A stretch of DNA of 62,743 bases from an uncultured Eggerthellaceae bacterium (GCA_910588945.1 CAJUSF010000024.1:1-62743); one strand, 5' to 3'; counted from the stretch's first letter, positions 9,367 through 19,394 are shown. The notes: generated from the sequence alone by a model not told the origin. Translations and numbers: made by a program.

Positions 9367-10569
9367 TTAACCGTCGATCAGCGCCGATTGCACAAGAGCT
9401 GTCGCAAGCGCGCTGTCCGATTCCATCCTATCCATGATCTGGGGCCATACCTGTTGGAACTCGAAATAGTTCACGCAGTTGTCCTGCGCATATTTCGTCG
9501 CCTCACCACGCGCCTCTTTCGCTGCGCGCCTATACGCCTTCTTATCCGGACGCACAAGGCTTCGCAGAAACGCCGTTATCATGATGCGACGACGCAACCC
9601 GCGCTGCAACAGCGGCCCGGGATAAGGCTCGAGCGAGGCAGCTGTGACCTTTTGAAGGTCGATGAGCGAGTGGCTGTATTCCAGCTTGTTGTATTCGTAT
9701 AGCCAGCGGAAGATGTCTTGGCGAAAACGCGTGCCTTCATGCCTGCTTGGCGGCGGAAGCTTGCGAAGCTGCCATTTGTTGTCGAACCAGATATCGCTTC
9801 CGTACATGCGAAGATCGAGCATGTAGTCCAGATCCTCGCCACGCGGTATCCACGGATCGAACGCGAGACGCTTGAACGCCTCTTTATGGATGGCTAAACA
9901 TCCCCCGCAGACGTGGTTGGATCGTGAAAGTCTGGGGCCGTTCATGGCTGCGCCGATCCAGGCGTTAAACGCCTTGCCCTGCTGCCAAAAGCGGTTGTAC
10001 CATTTGTCCTCCCACTTGGAGAAGTACGAACCTTGGTCGTTTATGTAGTAGCCCGTCTTCGCAAGGATCGGGATGCCTTGCTTCGTAAGCTTTCCAAGAC
10101 CGTAAAGAGCCTTTCGCATGAATTCCGGATCGTCCACGATCTCGTTCTCGTCTAAGAACACGACCGCATCAAATCCCATCGCGCCCGAGATTATAAGGCT
10201 CAGATTGCGGATGGCGCCATAGCCGCGCAGGCAGATTTGCTGCGTGACCTGCTCGATGCTCAGCTCCTCCATTCGTTCTCGCACGATGGAAAGCTCTGAG
10301 GGTCCGATCACGATGATGTTCAGATCCGGATGCCTTTTCGTGATATCGCGCACCTTCTTGACAGCCTCGAGATCAATACTTCGATCAGCCGCCACCATCA
10401 CCATGATCAATCCGACGCCTTCTTTGCCCTCAAGCGAGCTAAGGCATCGATCGAGGTTTCCCTCTTCGTTGATATTCGTCATGTGATCGTAATTGCTCAC
10501 GATCCCCTTAACCTCGTTGCGCCTGCGCTTGGCGGAGATGAAGGTCGGGATTATGACAACCGGATTCAT
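9367..10569 (-). CDS. Glycosyltransferase family 2-like protein
   Basis: The 400-residue protein has a GT-A-type N-terminal fold: PVVIIPTF opens the domain, and FLDENE (residues 139-143) occupies the DxD position expected to bind the nucleotide sugar and metal. A conserved RGED-like acidic motif lies near 243 (WIPRGEDLDYML). There are no membrane helices, so it is probably cytoplasmic. The ATG is preceded by AAGGAAATAG. It is the first gene of a likely operon with the 63-residue protein, TrkH and RsgA. Donor and acceptor sugars cannot be read from the sequence. Confidence 0.75.
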   Translation of the reverse strand: MNPVVIIPTFISAKRRRNEVKGIVSNYDHMTNINEEGNLDRCLSSLEGKEGVGLIMVMVAADRSIDLEAVKKVRDITKRHPDLNIIVIGPSELSIVRERMEELSIEQVTQQICLRGYGAIRNLSLIISGAMGFDAVVFLDENEIVDDPEFMRKALYGLGKLTKQGIPILAKTGYYINDQGSYFSKWEDKWYNRFWQQGKAFNAWIGAAMNGPRLSRSNHVCGGCLAIHKEAFKRLAFDPWIPRGEDLDYMLDLRMYGSDIWFDNKWQLRKLPPPSRHEGTRFRQDIFRWLYEYNKLEYSHSLIDLQKVTAASLEPYPGPLLQRGLRRRIMITAFLRSLVRPDKKAYRRAAKEARGEATKYAQDNCVNYFEFQQVWPQIMDRMESDSALATALVQSALIDG

Positions 10570-10786
10570 CTATTTCCTTGTCCTTCGACAGCAGATTTCC
10601 AGCTATTCGCATAGCTATCTATATTGTAGCCGTTTATGTGCGCTATGAGACGAGTTATGCGTATCGAAACGTTAGGAGGCAAAGCTACGTTTTGTTCGAA
10701 TACAATCGTTGCTCTCATTCGAAAGCCGATTGCTTTATTGCGCCAATCCTTGTTTCATCCATCAATATTGTTGCGAACATCAATAA

Positions 10787-11983
10787 CTAAACATCAAGCA
10801 TGTGTCCCATTTTTTCCGCTTTTGTCTGCAGGTAGAACAAATCATGGGCCGTAGCGGCCATCTGAATAGGAACGCGCTCTGTGATCTCCAGCCCGAAGTC
10901 TTCAAGCTGGTAGACCTTATCTGGATTGTTCGTAAGAAGCCGCATCGTCTTCACTCCGAGCGCCGAAAGAATCTGCGCACCGATATAGTACTCGCGCTCA
11001 TCGCCCTCGAAGCCGAGCGCCAGATTTGCCTCAAGGGTGTCCATGCCCTCATCTTGCAACTCATAGGCGCGAAGCTTGTTCACAAGTCCGATACCTCGAC
11101 CTTCTTGGCGCATATATAAGATGATGCCGCGCCCCTCTTGCTCGACTTGGCACATCGCAGATGCCAGCTGCTCTCCACAGTCGCATCGAAGGGAACCGAA
11201 TGCATCGCCTGTAAGGCACTCGGAGTGAACCCGCACGAGCACATCCTTGCCATCGGCGATGTCTCCTTTCACGAGCGCGACATGATGCTCGCCGTTGAGC
11301 CTGTTCACGAACGCATGCGCCTCGAAAATGCCGTATTTCGTAGGCATCTTTGTTACAGCCACCTCGTCGACGAAACGCTCGTGCTTTTTTCGGTAGCCCT
11401 GCAGATCCTTGATGGTGATCACAGGCATATCAAACTCGCGCGCCATCTCGAGCAGTTCCTCGGTGCGCATCATGGTTCCGTCATCACGCATGATCTCGCA
11501 GCAAAGCCCGCACTCCGCAAGCCCCGCCAGCCGACACAGATCAACCGTGGCCTCCGTGTGTCCGTTTCGCTCGAGAACGCCGTTTTTCTTCGCCATGAGC
11601 GGAAACATATGTCCCGGGCGACGGAAATCCTGCGGCTCGGATGAGGGATCGGCGCACTTGATGGCGGTGATCGAACGCTCGGCGGCAGATATCCCCGTCG
11701 TCGTATCCACATGATCGACAGACACTGTAAAGGCAGTCTCGTGATTATCTGTGTTATCGACAACCATTTGGGGAAACTGCAAGCGCCGGCACAGCTCGAT
11801 GCTCATCGGCATGCAGATGAGCCCCTTGGCGTGCGTTGCCATAAAATTCACATTCTCGGTCGTGGCGAACTGTCCGGCACATATCAGATCGCCCTCGTTC
11901 TCGCGGTCCGGGTCATCTATGCACATGATGATCTCGCCGCGTGCAAGCGCTTCGAGCGCAGTATCTATGGTATCGAATCGCAT
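10787..11983 (-). CDS. ribBA: Bifunctional DHBP synthase / GTP cyclohydrolase II
   Basis: This cytoplasmic enzyme starts both branches of riboflavin synthesis: 3,4-dihydroxy-2-butanone-4-phosphate from ribulose-5-phosphate (N-terminal half, with DDPDRENEGDL and GHTEATVDL) and the pyrimidine precursor from GTP (C-terminal half). The zinc-binding Cys triad of GTP cyclohydrolase II is in SECLTGDAFGSLRCDCGEQL. I chose the ATG at 11983 (MRFDTIDTAL) over an upstream ATG at 12019 because AAGGA lies five bases before it and the family starts there. No FMN riboswitch is visible upstream, and the rest of the rib pathway is not in the window. Confidence 0.95.
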   Translation of the reverse strand: MRFDTIDTALEALARGEIIMCIDDPDRENEGDLICAGQFATTENVNFMATHAKGLICMPMSIELCRRLQFPQMVVDNTDNHETAFTVSVDHVDTTTGISAAERSITAIKCADPSSEPQDFRRPGHMFPLMAKKNGVLERNGHTEATVDLCRLAGLAECGLCCEIMRDDGTMMRTEELLEMAREFDMPVITIKDLQGYRKKHERFVDEVAVTKMPTKYGIFEAHAFVNRLNGEHHVALVKGDIADGKDVLVRVHSECLTGDAFGSLRCDCGEQLASAMCQVEQEGRGIILYMRQEGRGIGLVNKLRAYELQDEGMDTLEANLALGFEGDEREYYIGAQILSALGVKTMRLLTNNPDKVYQLEDFGLEITERVPIQMAATAHDLFYLQTKAEKMGHMLDV

Positions 11984-12211
11984 CTTGATCCTTAAAGTCT
12001 TAAAGCCGATCACATCCATTATTCAGAGAGATTTTACCCGAACACGAAACCGGATAACAGGGAGAACAAGCCGATGGGGACCGAACAGTTTTCTCATTCT
12101 GTCGCACGGATGACATGGGCTTCGTGCGCATATTTGCAAGGGGAAGACGAGGACGCCCTTTGCATAAGGAAACCGGATTCCATGGACCGCTATTGCCGAT
12201 ATGGTCGCTTC

Positions 12212-13318
12212 CTAACCTGTTGTTGTCTGCTCCGCGCCCTGTTCGGCGCCCGGCTCTGCTTCCGGCTGCGCTTGCTGTCCCGCTTCCTGCTCCTCAGTGG
12301 CGATATCGGCGATCTTCGTGAGCTCGGTTATATTCTCCTCACCCGACGGATTCTTCTGCTCGTCGTTGAGCGTTTGATCCAACAGCGCATCGAGCGTCCA
12401 CATCGCGTCATCGAAAAGCGTATCGCCCCACTCGTATTCACCATCCATGATCGACAGCATGCTGCGATCGAGCGAGAACCGATAGTGTCCTTTGCCCACA
12501 AGGTTTCCAAACGTGAATTGGATCGTCTTCGAATCCGGGTCGATCACATACTTATAGGCGACATCTTCTGTAAGCTCGATCTCGTCCTCGGTGATGGTGA
12601 GCTGCGCATCGGTGCCCGCGACCTTCCAGATGCCCTGCATATCGGCGTGATCGTCAAAGGTCTGCCAGCGGAATACCGAGAACATCACGACGATGGCCAC
12701 AACGGCAGCCACAAGAAGGAGAAAGATCGTACCGACCGTCCATTTGATGATACGATTTCGCTTCCTGCGTTTGCGCTCACGCTCCTTTAGCAGCTCGCGC
12801 TCATCCTGCTTTTCCTGAAGAAATTCCTGCGCTGCGGCCGCGCCTGCACTAAGCGAATCGGCCTCTTCAACATCCCCGTACCTTTCCTGAAAGCCCCTGA
12901 AATCTATAGAGCCAGAAACGGATGCGGATGCGATCTTGCCGGAATCCGCCGTCGATGCGGGCTTGCTCCCTACAAGGCTCAAACTTCCTGAAAGCGATCC
13001 GGACTGCCCTGCGCGTACCTTCCTGTTCGACTTGACCTTCGGGCGATTCGATGTCGGCTGCTTATCGCCGCGCCGTTGCGGACGGCCTGTCCGCGTCTGC
13101 GATTCGCCCTCCGACTTTCCAGAAAGTGAAGCATCCGAATCTTTGCCGACTTTCGATCCCGACGAAGCCGCATAAGATGATCCGTCGCCAGCAGAGGCGC
13201 GATCGTCTACATCGCCCGAAGAGGATACAGAAACTAAAGAGCCGACGTTCGACTCTTTAGCATTCTCAAGTTCTTTTCTTTTGCGTGGGTTGTTTATGGA
13301 AGCCATAGCGATGCTCAT
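12212..13318 (-). CDS. Membrane-anchored protein with a disordered cytoplasmic head and extracytoplasmic lipocalin-like domain; unknown function
   Basis: The 368-residue protein has a long Ser/Gly/Lys-rich, probably disordered head (1-180), a strongly basic stretch (about 180-190) and one membrane helix (about 193-215). An outside domain (about 218-310) has alternating strands (MQGIWKVAGTDAQLTITEDE ... YRFSLDRSMLSIMDGEYEWG), resembling small beta-barrel lipocalin-like domains. A Gln/Glu/Ala-rich tail closes it. The positive-inside rule puts the head in the cytoplasm. It ends 35 bases upstream of the start-side of nothing obvious and follows serS on the same strand by 35 bases, so they may be co-transcribed. 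The start could be at 13318 or the second ATG at 13306; neither has a strong binding site. Confidence 0.65.
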   Translation of the reverse strand: MSIAMASINNPRKRKELENAKESNVGSLVSVSSSGDVDDRASAGDGSSYAASSGSKVGKDSDASLSGKSEGESQTRTGRPQRRGDKQPTSNRPKVKSNRKVRAGQSGSLSGSLSLVGSKPASTADSGKIASASVSGSIDFRGFQERYGDVEEADSLSAGAAAAQEFLQEKQDERELLKERERKRRKRNRIIKWTVGTIFLLLVAAVVAIVVMFSVFRWQTFDDHADMQGIWKVAGTDAQLTITEDEIELTEDVAYKYVIDPDSKTIQFTFGNLVGKGHYRFSLDRSMLSIMDGEYEWGDTLFDDAMWTLDALLDQTLNDEQKNPSGEENITELTKIADIATEEQEAGQQAQPEAEPGAEQGAEQTTTG

Positions 13319-13353
13319 CTACAGGCGCGATCCCAAGACCTTCCGGATGCGGC

Positions 13354-14643
13354 TTACTTCGCGTCCTCCGGCGCGATCACGCGAAGGCCACCCATATAGG
13401 GAACCAAGACCTCAGGAACCGTGATGGTTCCATCCGCGTTCTGGTAATTCTCGATGATCGCCGCCATACATCTACCCACAGCAAGACCGCTGCCGTTGAG
13501 CGTGTAGGCAAGGCGCGTGCCCTTGAAGTTCTCTGGGTCTCTGTAGCGAATATTCGCACGGCGCGCTTGGAAATCGGTGCAGCACGAGCAACTCGATATC
13601 TCCTTGTAGCCGTCATAGCTCGGCATCCAGACCTCTACATCGTAAGTCTTTGCAGAGGAGAATCCGATATCTCCTGTGCACAGCGAGATAACGCGATATG
13701 GCAACTCGAGTTTTTGAAGGATATTCTCCGCATCTAACACCATCGACTCGAGCTCATCAAAAGCTTGTTCCGGGGTGGCATATTTCACCATCTCGACCTT
13801 GCTGAACTGATGCACGCGGATGATGCCACGCGTGTCACGGCCAGCACTTCCTGCCTCTTCGCGGAAGCACGGTGTGAATGCACAGTAACGAAGCGGAAGC
13901 TGATCGACATCCAAGATCTCCTGAGCATGCAGATTCGTGAGCTGCACCTCGGCCGTCGGGATGAGATAGAGACCTTCGGTCGTCTTGTAGAGATCCTCCT
14001 CGAACTTCGGAAGCTGGGCTGTGCCTGTGAGCGTCGTCGCATTCGCAAGCGCCGGCACCCACCATTCTTTATAGCCGCGAGATGTGTGTTCATCAAGCAT
14101 GAAAGAGATGAGTGCACGCTCAAGACGCGCACCTGCTCCGCCAAGCACGTAAAAACGGCTCTCCGCGAGCTTCACTCCGCGCTCCGAATCGATAATCCCA
14201 AGATCAGCGCCCAAATCCCAGTGCGCCTTCTGCTCGAAATCGAACTCGGTAGGAGTGCCCCAGCGGCGAACCTCGGGGTTGTCATTTTCGTCCTTGCCGA
14301 TCGGCGTGGATGGATCCGGCATATTCGGAACGTGCATCAAAAGGTCACGAAGCTCACCATCGACCTGCTCGCGGACCTTAGCGGCAGCCTCGAGCTCTTC
14401 GTTGATGGCGCGCACGCGATCCTTTGCGGCCTCGGCCTCATCGACCTTGCCCTGCGACATCATGGCCCCGATGGCTTTGGACTGGGAATTGCGCTCGGCT
14501 TGAAGCTCCTCTTCATGCGCGATAGCCTCGCGACGCTTCGTATCTAGCGCTTGAAACGCTTCGGCATCGAAGGCCGCATTGCGGTTCTTCATCGCCTCGG
14601 CTACCTTGTCGATATTATCCCTGACGTATTTCACATCGAGCAT
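13354..14643 (-). CDS. serS: Seryl-tRNA synthetase
   Basis: Class II synthetase charging tRNA-Ser. Residues 1-110 are the charged coiled-coil arm that grips the long variable arm of tRNA-Ser. The catalytic core has motif 2 (FREEAGSAGRDTRG) and motif 3 (GLAVGRCMAAIIENYQ). The 429 residues match the family. AAGGAGC lies a few bases before the ATG. No T-box leader was found in the 129 bases upstream. Confidence 0.97.
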   Translation of the reverse strand: MLDVKYVRDNIDKVAEAMKNRNAAFDAEAFQALDTKRREAIAHEEELQAERNSQSKAIGAMMSQGKVDEAEAAKDRVRAINEELEAAAKVREQVDGELRDLLMHVPNMPDPSTPIGKDENDNPEVRRWGTPTEFDFEQKAHWDLGADLGIIDSERGVKLAESRFYVLGGAGARLERALISFMLDEHTSRGYKEWWVPALANATTLTGTAQLPKFEEDLYKTTEGLYLIPTAEVQLTNLHAQEILDVDQLPLRYCAFTPCFREEAGSAGRDTRGIIRVHQFSKVEMVKYATPEQAFDELESMVLDAENILQKLELPYRVISLCTGDIGFSSAKTYDVEVWMPSYDGYKEISSCSCCTDFQARRANIRYRDPENFKGTRLAYTLNGSGLAVGRCMAAIIENYQNADGTITVPEVLVPYMGGLRVIAPEDAK

Positions 14644-14772
14644 AGAAGAGCTCCTTAGATCTGTTGGTTTAGACTCCTTGGAAATGTGGAATCAAGTTTA
14701 GCACTTATCGGAACATAAATCGTAATGGAGAGGATGCTGACCGTAGTGTATCTATTCGTTTTGATGGACGTT

Positions 14773-15723
14773 CTAAACTGTCGGGTTTAGCAGCTGCGCC
14801 ACGCGCCCTAACAACAACTCGAAGCTTACACCGCGTTGCTCGAAGTCGGGCTGCTTGGTGGAGAGCACCATGGCCTCTTCGATAAAGCTTCCCGCAAACG
14901 CCACGCCCTCGACGACCGATCGGCCAGCCATGATCGCAGCCAGCACGCAAGAGGCATATACGTCGCCTGTTCCATGCAGCATATACGGGATGTAGTTGTT
15001 CTTCACCTCGATGATCTCGTCCATGTTCCTGCTGCCGACGAAATTGCGGATGACATTCTCGCCAGCACGCTGAATACCCTTCAGCACCACGCTTTTCGCA
15101 CCGAGGTCCAACAACCTGCGCACCTTATCTTGGGCCACCTCATCCGTAATGTCGCAACCCTGCCAATCGTCCCCGATCGGCTCGCCTAGGATTATTGCGG
15201 CTTCGGTCAAATTCGGCGTAAGAACATCAGCATCCTTAGCAAGATCAACCATAGCCTCGCAAAGCTCAGGCGTGTAAGTCGGATAGATCTTGCCATGATC
15301 GGCCATCACCGGATCAACCATGCGAATAGCACCCGGATAGAGCGAATAAAGCTCGCGGATGATGTTTACTTGCTCCGGAGCGCCGAGAAAACCCGAGTAC
15401 ACAGCATCTATTCCAACACCGATGCTCTTCCAAGCATCCAAATACCCGCGCAACATTTCGGTCGTATCATGCATATAAAAGTTGGCATATCCGGTATGCG
15501 ATGAGAAAAGTCCTGTCGGCACAGAGCAGACATCGCAACCGGCTGCGGAAAGAACAGGGATCGCAACGGAAAGCGAGCACTTTCCATAACCGCAAAGGTC
15601 ATGTACAGCCGCTATTCGTGGAATATATGAATCCTTGCGCTCGTAAAGAAAATTCGGATCAGGATCGCCATGAATGGCCTGATCCGCCAGATCAATCTCG
15701 ATAAACTCGCTCTTATCTGTCAT
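14773..15723 (-). CDS. pdxY: Pyridoxal/pyridoxamine kinase (PdxY/PdxK-like, ribokinase fold)
   Basis: It phosphorylates B6 vitamers in the salvage pathway for pyridoxal phosphate. The 316-residue protein shows the ribokinase-like signatures VDPVMADHGK and the anion-hole/catalytic motif HGTGDVYAS. An N-terminal extension of about 35 residues precedes the usual family start (RIAAVHDLCGYGKCS). The start codon overlaps the stop of the preceding 77-residue membrane protein by four bases, indicating coupled translation. Confidence 0.88.
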   Translation of the reverse strand: MTDKSEFIEIDLADQAIHGDPDPNFLYERKDSYIPRIAAVHDLCGYGKCSLSVAIPVLSAAGCDVCSVPTGLFSSHTGYANFYMHDTTEMLRGYLDAWKSIGVGIDAVYSGFLGAPEQVNIIRELYSLYPGAIRMVDPVMADHGKIYPTYTPELCEAMVDLAKDADVLTPNLTEAAIILGEPIGDDWQGCDITDEVAQDKVRRLLDLGAKSVVLKGIQRAGENVIRNFVGSRNMDEIIEVKNNYIPYMLHGTGDVYASCVLAAIMAGRSVVEGVAFAGSFIEEAMVLSTKQPDFEQRGVSFELLLGRVAQLLNPTV

Positions 15724-15953
15724 CTTTTACTATCCTTCTCTTCCTGTTCTTCCATTCCCTCTTCGACATCATCAAACAGCGACCACTCGTCATCTTCTTG
15801 TGGCTCGTGGTTGTGATACAGCTTTCTGGTCTTGACCTCAAAGATTACACAAAGGACCAAACTGATGACGATACCTGCGCCGACCAGTATCCCAATGCCG
15901 GCATATGTCTCGAAAAGGAAGTGATAAAGATCAGCCACGTCGTTGATTTCCAT
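15720..15953 (-). CDS. Small single-span membrane protein (77 aa), unknown function
   Basis: One membrane helix (about residues 16-39) is followed by an acidic cytoplasmic tail rich in Glu and Asp (PQEDDEWSLFDDVEEGMEEQ). It overlaps the kinase gene downstream by four bases, which supports real translation. No family recognised. Confidence 0.6.
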   Translation of the reverse strand: MEINDVADLYHFLFETYAGIGILVGAGIVISLVLCVIFEVKTRKLYHNHEPQEDDEWSLFDDVEEGMEEQEEKDSKR

Positions 15954-16134
15954 TGCTCACCCTCACTGTGTTCCTCTAAACGGCAATTAGATTCAACGAT
16001 TATATCCCTTGTGATAAAAGGCGAAAGGGTAAAGAATCACATCGTTGGGTTTTTATTTGGTGAATAGCGTCAACATGTTCGCTGCATCTTCGATACGAGC
16101 GCGAAAAGCGCAAATGCGCGAAGCGTGAGTCCGG

Positions 16135-19035
16135 CTAATCGTCTTCCTCCGACGAATAATCGGTCCGAATGCGGTCGGGCACATTCGCGAGCGCAAGCAC
16201 AACACCGATCAGCGCAGGCACGATCGAACCGGCGATCTGCAAAGGCGCAAGCGGCTGCGTCACGCCGACAACGAGCGGCATGAACAGCACGCCAGCGATG
16301 ATACATGCAGCGCATGCGAGCGAGCCCAATATATCGAACGTGCGCGTTCCTTTCCAGCAGAACAGCGAATACAAGGCACCACCCGCGATCCAGCTAATGA
16401 TCACACACCACACAAACGGATTCGAGACCGTTCGCATAAAGCCATCCGTGATCGAGGCGCCCGCGATCGACGGGTTCACAGCCACGACGAAATTGGAGTA
16501 GACCTCCCAGTTCATAACATCCGCCGAACCAAGCGATGCAAACACGATCGCCGAGATGGCAGCCATGACGCACGCTCCGATCGCCTGCTTGAGGTCGAGC
16601 GCTACACCCGCAAGAACAGGCACGATGCTCGCAAACCCTATAGCGCCGAACAGCGGCTGACTCATAGCAACAGCACACTCCTCGTTGCTGCTTCTTCCGA
16701 AGAACCACCACCACGCGCCGCATCCCGCAAGCAGCAAAAACGCCGGGATCCACGCCTGATTGAACAGCAGCGTCACAAAGAACAGCCCGTATACCGCAGG
16801 CATCGCCCATCTTGGGCGCAGGAATGCGGCTATGGTGAAGACGGCTAAGAGAACCCAAGCCACAATAGGCGCCATGCTGAACAATCCGAACAGCGAATCG
16901 TCGCCGTAAGTTGTCGAGTAAGATGAAGTAAAGGCATCTCCTGCCGCCTGCGCGGCGCCGGTCGCGGCGTTCGTGGCAGCATCGGCGGCCGCATTCGCCG
17001 CATACTCGGAAAGATCGCCCAGATTGATTCCGCTATTCTTGAGGCTCGCAAGCGCATCCGTTATCGAGCTTATGTTCACATTCTGCCCGGAAATCGTACT
17101 CAGCGCCGTCGTCACCGCGTCGGGGTCAGTTACATCTATATGTCCGCGCGATTGCAAAACAGAGAGCACCTCCAGCTGGTCTGTCTGTCCCAGCTGCGCA
17201 AAGCGCCCAGCATCTTCGCCTATCAAAGCAGATATCGCACTATCGGCACCACCCGCATCGGCACCACCTTGTGAACCGAGCAAGCCGGCGAGCGAAGATG
17301 AGGAGGCACCTGCAGAAGCTGACGAGCCACCCGCACCAGCACCTGAAGCGCCAACAGCGAACCCAAAGCGAAAATTCATGAGCGAAACAACCGCGATCAT
17401 ACAGGCGGATAGCGCTGCAACCACCCGCGTGATGATGTCGATTCCCTTATCACCGATGCGATCCATAATGGCGATCTTTGGTTTCGATGCTCTTGATGAT
17501 CGCTCACGGGAAGTTGGCGAAGATGCGCCAGCAGCGCGCCGGTCCGCAGAGTCAGCCTCGCGCGCATCGAGTGCAGGAGATGCCACCACGACCTCGGCTA
17601 GCTGCTTCTTTCCGTCTTTGGCATCCCCCAAAAACGGAGAAAGGTCTTCCGCGAAATCCGAAACATTGGGATATCGCTGATCAAGATCGGGATCGAGCGC
17701 GATGAACATTATGTCGTCAACCGATTCGTCGATGTCCCAACAAAGCGAAGGAAGCACGAGCTCGGCGTTGAGGATCGCAGACTCCGCACCATCAAGCGTA
17801 CGCGCGCGAAACGGATTAACGCCGGATAGCATCTCGTATGTCAGGCTCGCAAGCGCCCATTCGTCCGTTCTCACATCGAGCGGCTCTTGGCGCATCTGCT
17901 CAAGCGGCATGTAGCCGATAGTGCCGCCTCCAGTTGTACCCTGCCCGCTCGCATCCATCAGCGTGGACAGGCCGAAGTCGGTCACCTTCACAACGCCGTC
18001 GCGATTTATGACCACGTTTTCCGGCTTGATATCAAGATGCAGCACACCGGCTTTGTGAGCCACCTCAAGCGCATGTGCCACAGACTGAAAAACGCTCGTG
18101 ACCATGTCAAGGGTGATATCGTTGTCCAACTCACGCATCACACGCGCGAGCGTCTTTCCCTCAACATATTCCATAATGACGTAGGCCATCTGCCCGTCGA
18201 CCACGCAGTCATAGACCGTAACGATGTTTGCATCGTTTAGATGCGCGGCCGTTCTAGCCTCTTCAAGACCTGGAATATTATCAGTATCCTCCGCTGGCGA
18301 GATTGCCGCGATGTGCGAATCAGTCTCCATGGATTGCGCGCGGGCAGCAGCCTGAGCGTGCTTTTGGATGAAATCAGGATCCCGAAGACGGGGCGCTTGA
18401 CGCTTCGGAAGAGCTTGGGTATGGGTCGGCATGAAGCGCTCGAGTTCTTCATGCTTCTCGCTGCGATCAAGTAAGCCATCATCGTCATGATGTCCTATGA
18501 GATTCTCGTCTATGTCAACCGCATCATCAATAGAGGCAATCTTTGTATGACCCGCGCCGGAGATCACGCCCGGCAACTCACCTGCCAACTTGGCAATGTC
18601 GGCCGTGTTGGTGGCATAGCTTCCCTTGGAATCACGAAGAGGACGCACCGGAGAGACGCGCGAAAACTTGGACGTTTGGAAACGGGTCGTCTTGCCGCGG
18701 CGAGCGCGGTTTCGCTCGGCGCGCTTTGCAGCGTGCTCGTCACGCTTGTTCAGAAACGACGGTTCTGCTGGAAGTTCATAGTCATCGCCGAGTGCATCAT
18801 TGTCATCATATTCATATGGGGCATCGTATTTTTTGGCGTAAGCCTCACTTTGCGCACGCTTAGCAGCATCGCTTGTTTTAACCTTAAGAACATCCGTATG
18901 TGAAAGTGGGATGCACTTTATTGCCACATCGCGCTTAAGACGAGTATCAAAAGCGTGTTGGACCGTGGCATAGCCGCCCGCGCCAGCTTTTCCGATAAGC
19001 CGGTACCTATCCAATATGAGACGCTGCTCGATCAC
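16135..19035 (-). CDS. Membrane-anchored serine/threonine protein kinase with a ~215-residue insertion in the N-lobe
   Basis: The 966-residue protein starts with a Hanks-type kinase: glycine loop GKAGAGGYATV, beta-3 Lys40 (VAIKC), alpha-C Glu at about 258-259 (LEEARTAAHL), catalytic loop HLDIKPEN (333-340) and DFG (353-355). Between Lys40 and the alpha-C helix, normally under 25 residues apart, sits a charged insertion at about 41-255. The APE motif is altered (GYMPLEQ). A membrane helix lies near 545, followed by a Gly/Ala/Ser-rich stretch and several more hydrophobic segments to the C-terminus, so it is a polytopic membrane kinase rather than the PASTA type. The start is GTG at 19035, with GGAGG eleven bases upstream. 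Catalytic residues are intact, and the substrate is unknown. Confidence 0.88.
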   Translation of the reverse strand: MIEQRLILDRYRLIGKAGAGGYATVQHAFDTRLKRDVAIKCIPLSHTDVLKVKTSDAAKRAQSEAYAKKYDAPYEYDDNDALGDDYELPAEPSFLNKRDEHAAKRAERNRARRGKTTRFQTSKFSRVSPVRPLRDSKGSYATNTADIAKLAGELPGVISGAGHTKIASIDDAVDIDENLIGHHDDDGLLDRSEKHEELERFMPTHTQALPKRQAPRLRDPDFIQKHAQAAARAQSMETDSHIAAISPAEDTDNIPGLEEARTAAHLNDANIVTVYDCVVDGQMAYVIMEYVEGKTLARVMRELDNDITLDMVTSVFQSVAHALEVAHKAGVLHLDIKPENVVINRDGVVKVTDFGLSTLMDASGQGTTGGGTIGYMPLEQMRQEPLDVRTDEWALASLTYEMLSGVNPFRARTLDGAESAILNAELVLPSLCWDIDESVDDIMFIALDPDLDQRYPNVSDFAEDLSPFLGDAKDGKKQLAEVVVASPALDAREADSADRRAAGASSPTSRERSSRASKPKIAIMDRIGDKGIDIITRVVAALSACMIAVVSLMNFRFGFAVGASGAGAGGSSASAGASSSSLAGLLGSQGGADAGGADSAISALIGEDAGRFAQLGQTDQLEVLSVLQSRGHIDVTDPDAVTTALSTISGQNVNISSITDALASLKNSGINLGDLSEYAANAAADAATNAATGAAQAAGDAFTSSYSTTYGDDSLFGLFSMAPIVAWVLLAVFTIAAFLRPRWAMPAVYGLFFVTLLFNQAWIPAFLLLAGCGAWWWFFGRSSNEECAVAMSQPLFGAIGFASIVPVLAGVALDLKQAIGACVMAAISAIVFASLGSADVMNWEVYSNFVVAVNPSIAGASITDGFMRTVSNPFVWCVIISWIAGGALYSLFCWKGTRTFDILGSLACAACIIAGVLFMPLVVGVTQPLAPLQIAGSIVPALIGVVLALANVPDRIRTDYSSEEDD

Positions 19036-19219
19036 GCGTGTGGTGCCCTCCGTGGTGTGTTGTTGCTACGTTTGTTGCTCTGCGGCCGCCCAAGATGCCT
19101 TGCTACGACAACTGGTATCCGCTCATGGTTTATGCTGTATTGAAGGCTTTTTTCGAATGCTAATCCTACCACAGTATCGAGCACATGACATCATCATGCA
19201 GCTATTGCGAATTGCATCC

Positions 19220-19248
19220 TTGCGCGAAAGGACCGGCTCAGGTATTAT
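19220..19248 (+). promoter_or_regulatory. Promoter of tRNA-Leu
   Basis: TTGCGC (19220-19225) and TATTAT (19243-19248) are separated by exactly 17 bases, and the predicted transcript start near 19255 lies about 12 bases before the tRNA. Confidence 0.75.
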
Positions 19249-19266
19249 CGTTAGCGCTTCAAAAAT

Positions 19267-19353
19267 GCGGGCGTGGCGGAATTGGCAGACGCGCATGGTT
19301 CAGGTCCATGTGAGCTTCGGCTCATGAAGGTTCAAGTCCTTTCGCCCGCACCA
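19267..19353 (+). tRNA. tRNA-Leu(CAG)
   Basis: The acceptor stem GCGGGCG pairs with CGCCCGC, with an encoded CCA at 19351-19353. The anticodon stem CATGG/CCATG encloses TTCAGGT, giving anticodon CAG. The long variable arm (GAGCTTCGGCTC) is typical of class II tRNA-Leu, and the T arm contains GGTTCAAGTCC. It is followed at once by a terminator. Confidence 0.97.
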
Positions 19354-19365
19354 TAAAAAACAGAC

Positions 19366-19394
19366 AGACCGCTTCTAGCGGTCTTTTGTTTTTT
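19366..19394 (+). terminator. Rho-independent terminator of tRNA-Leu
   Basis: A stem AGACCGC / GCGGTCT with a 5-base loop is followed by TTTTGTTTTTT. Confidence 0.9.

Noticed and set aside
12020..12211. Possible FMN riboswitch upstream of ribBA
   Set aside because: The conserved AGGGCAGGGTG-type segments and the six-stem layout are absent.
14644..14772. Possible T-box upstream of serS
   Set aside because: No T-box sequence, specifier loop or terminator pair is visible.
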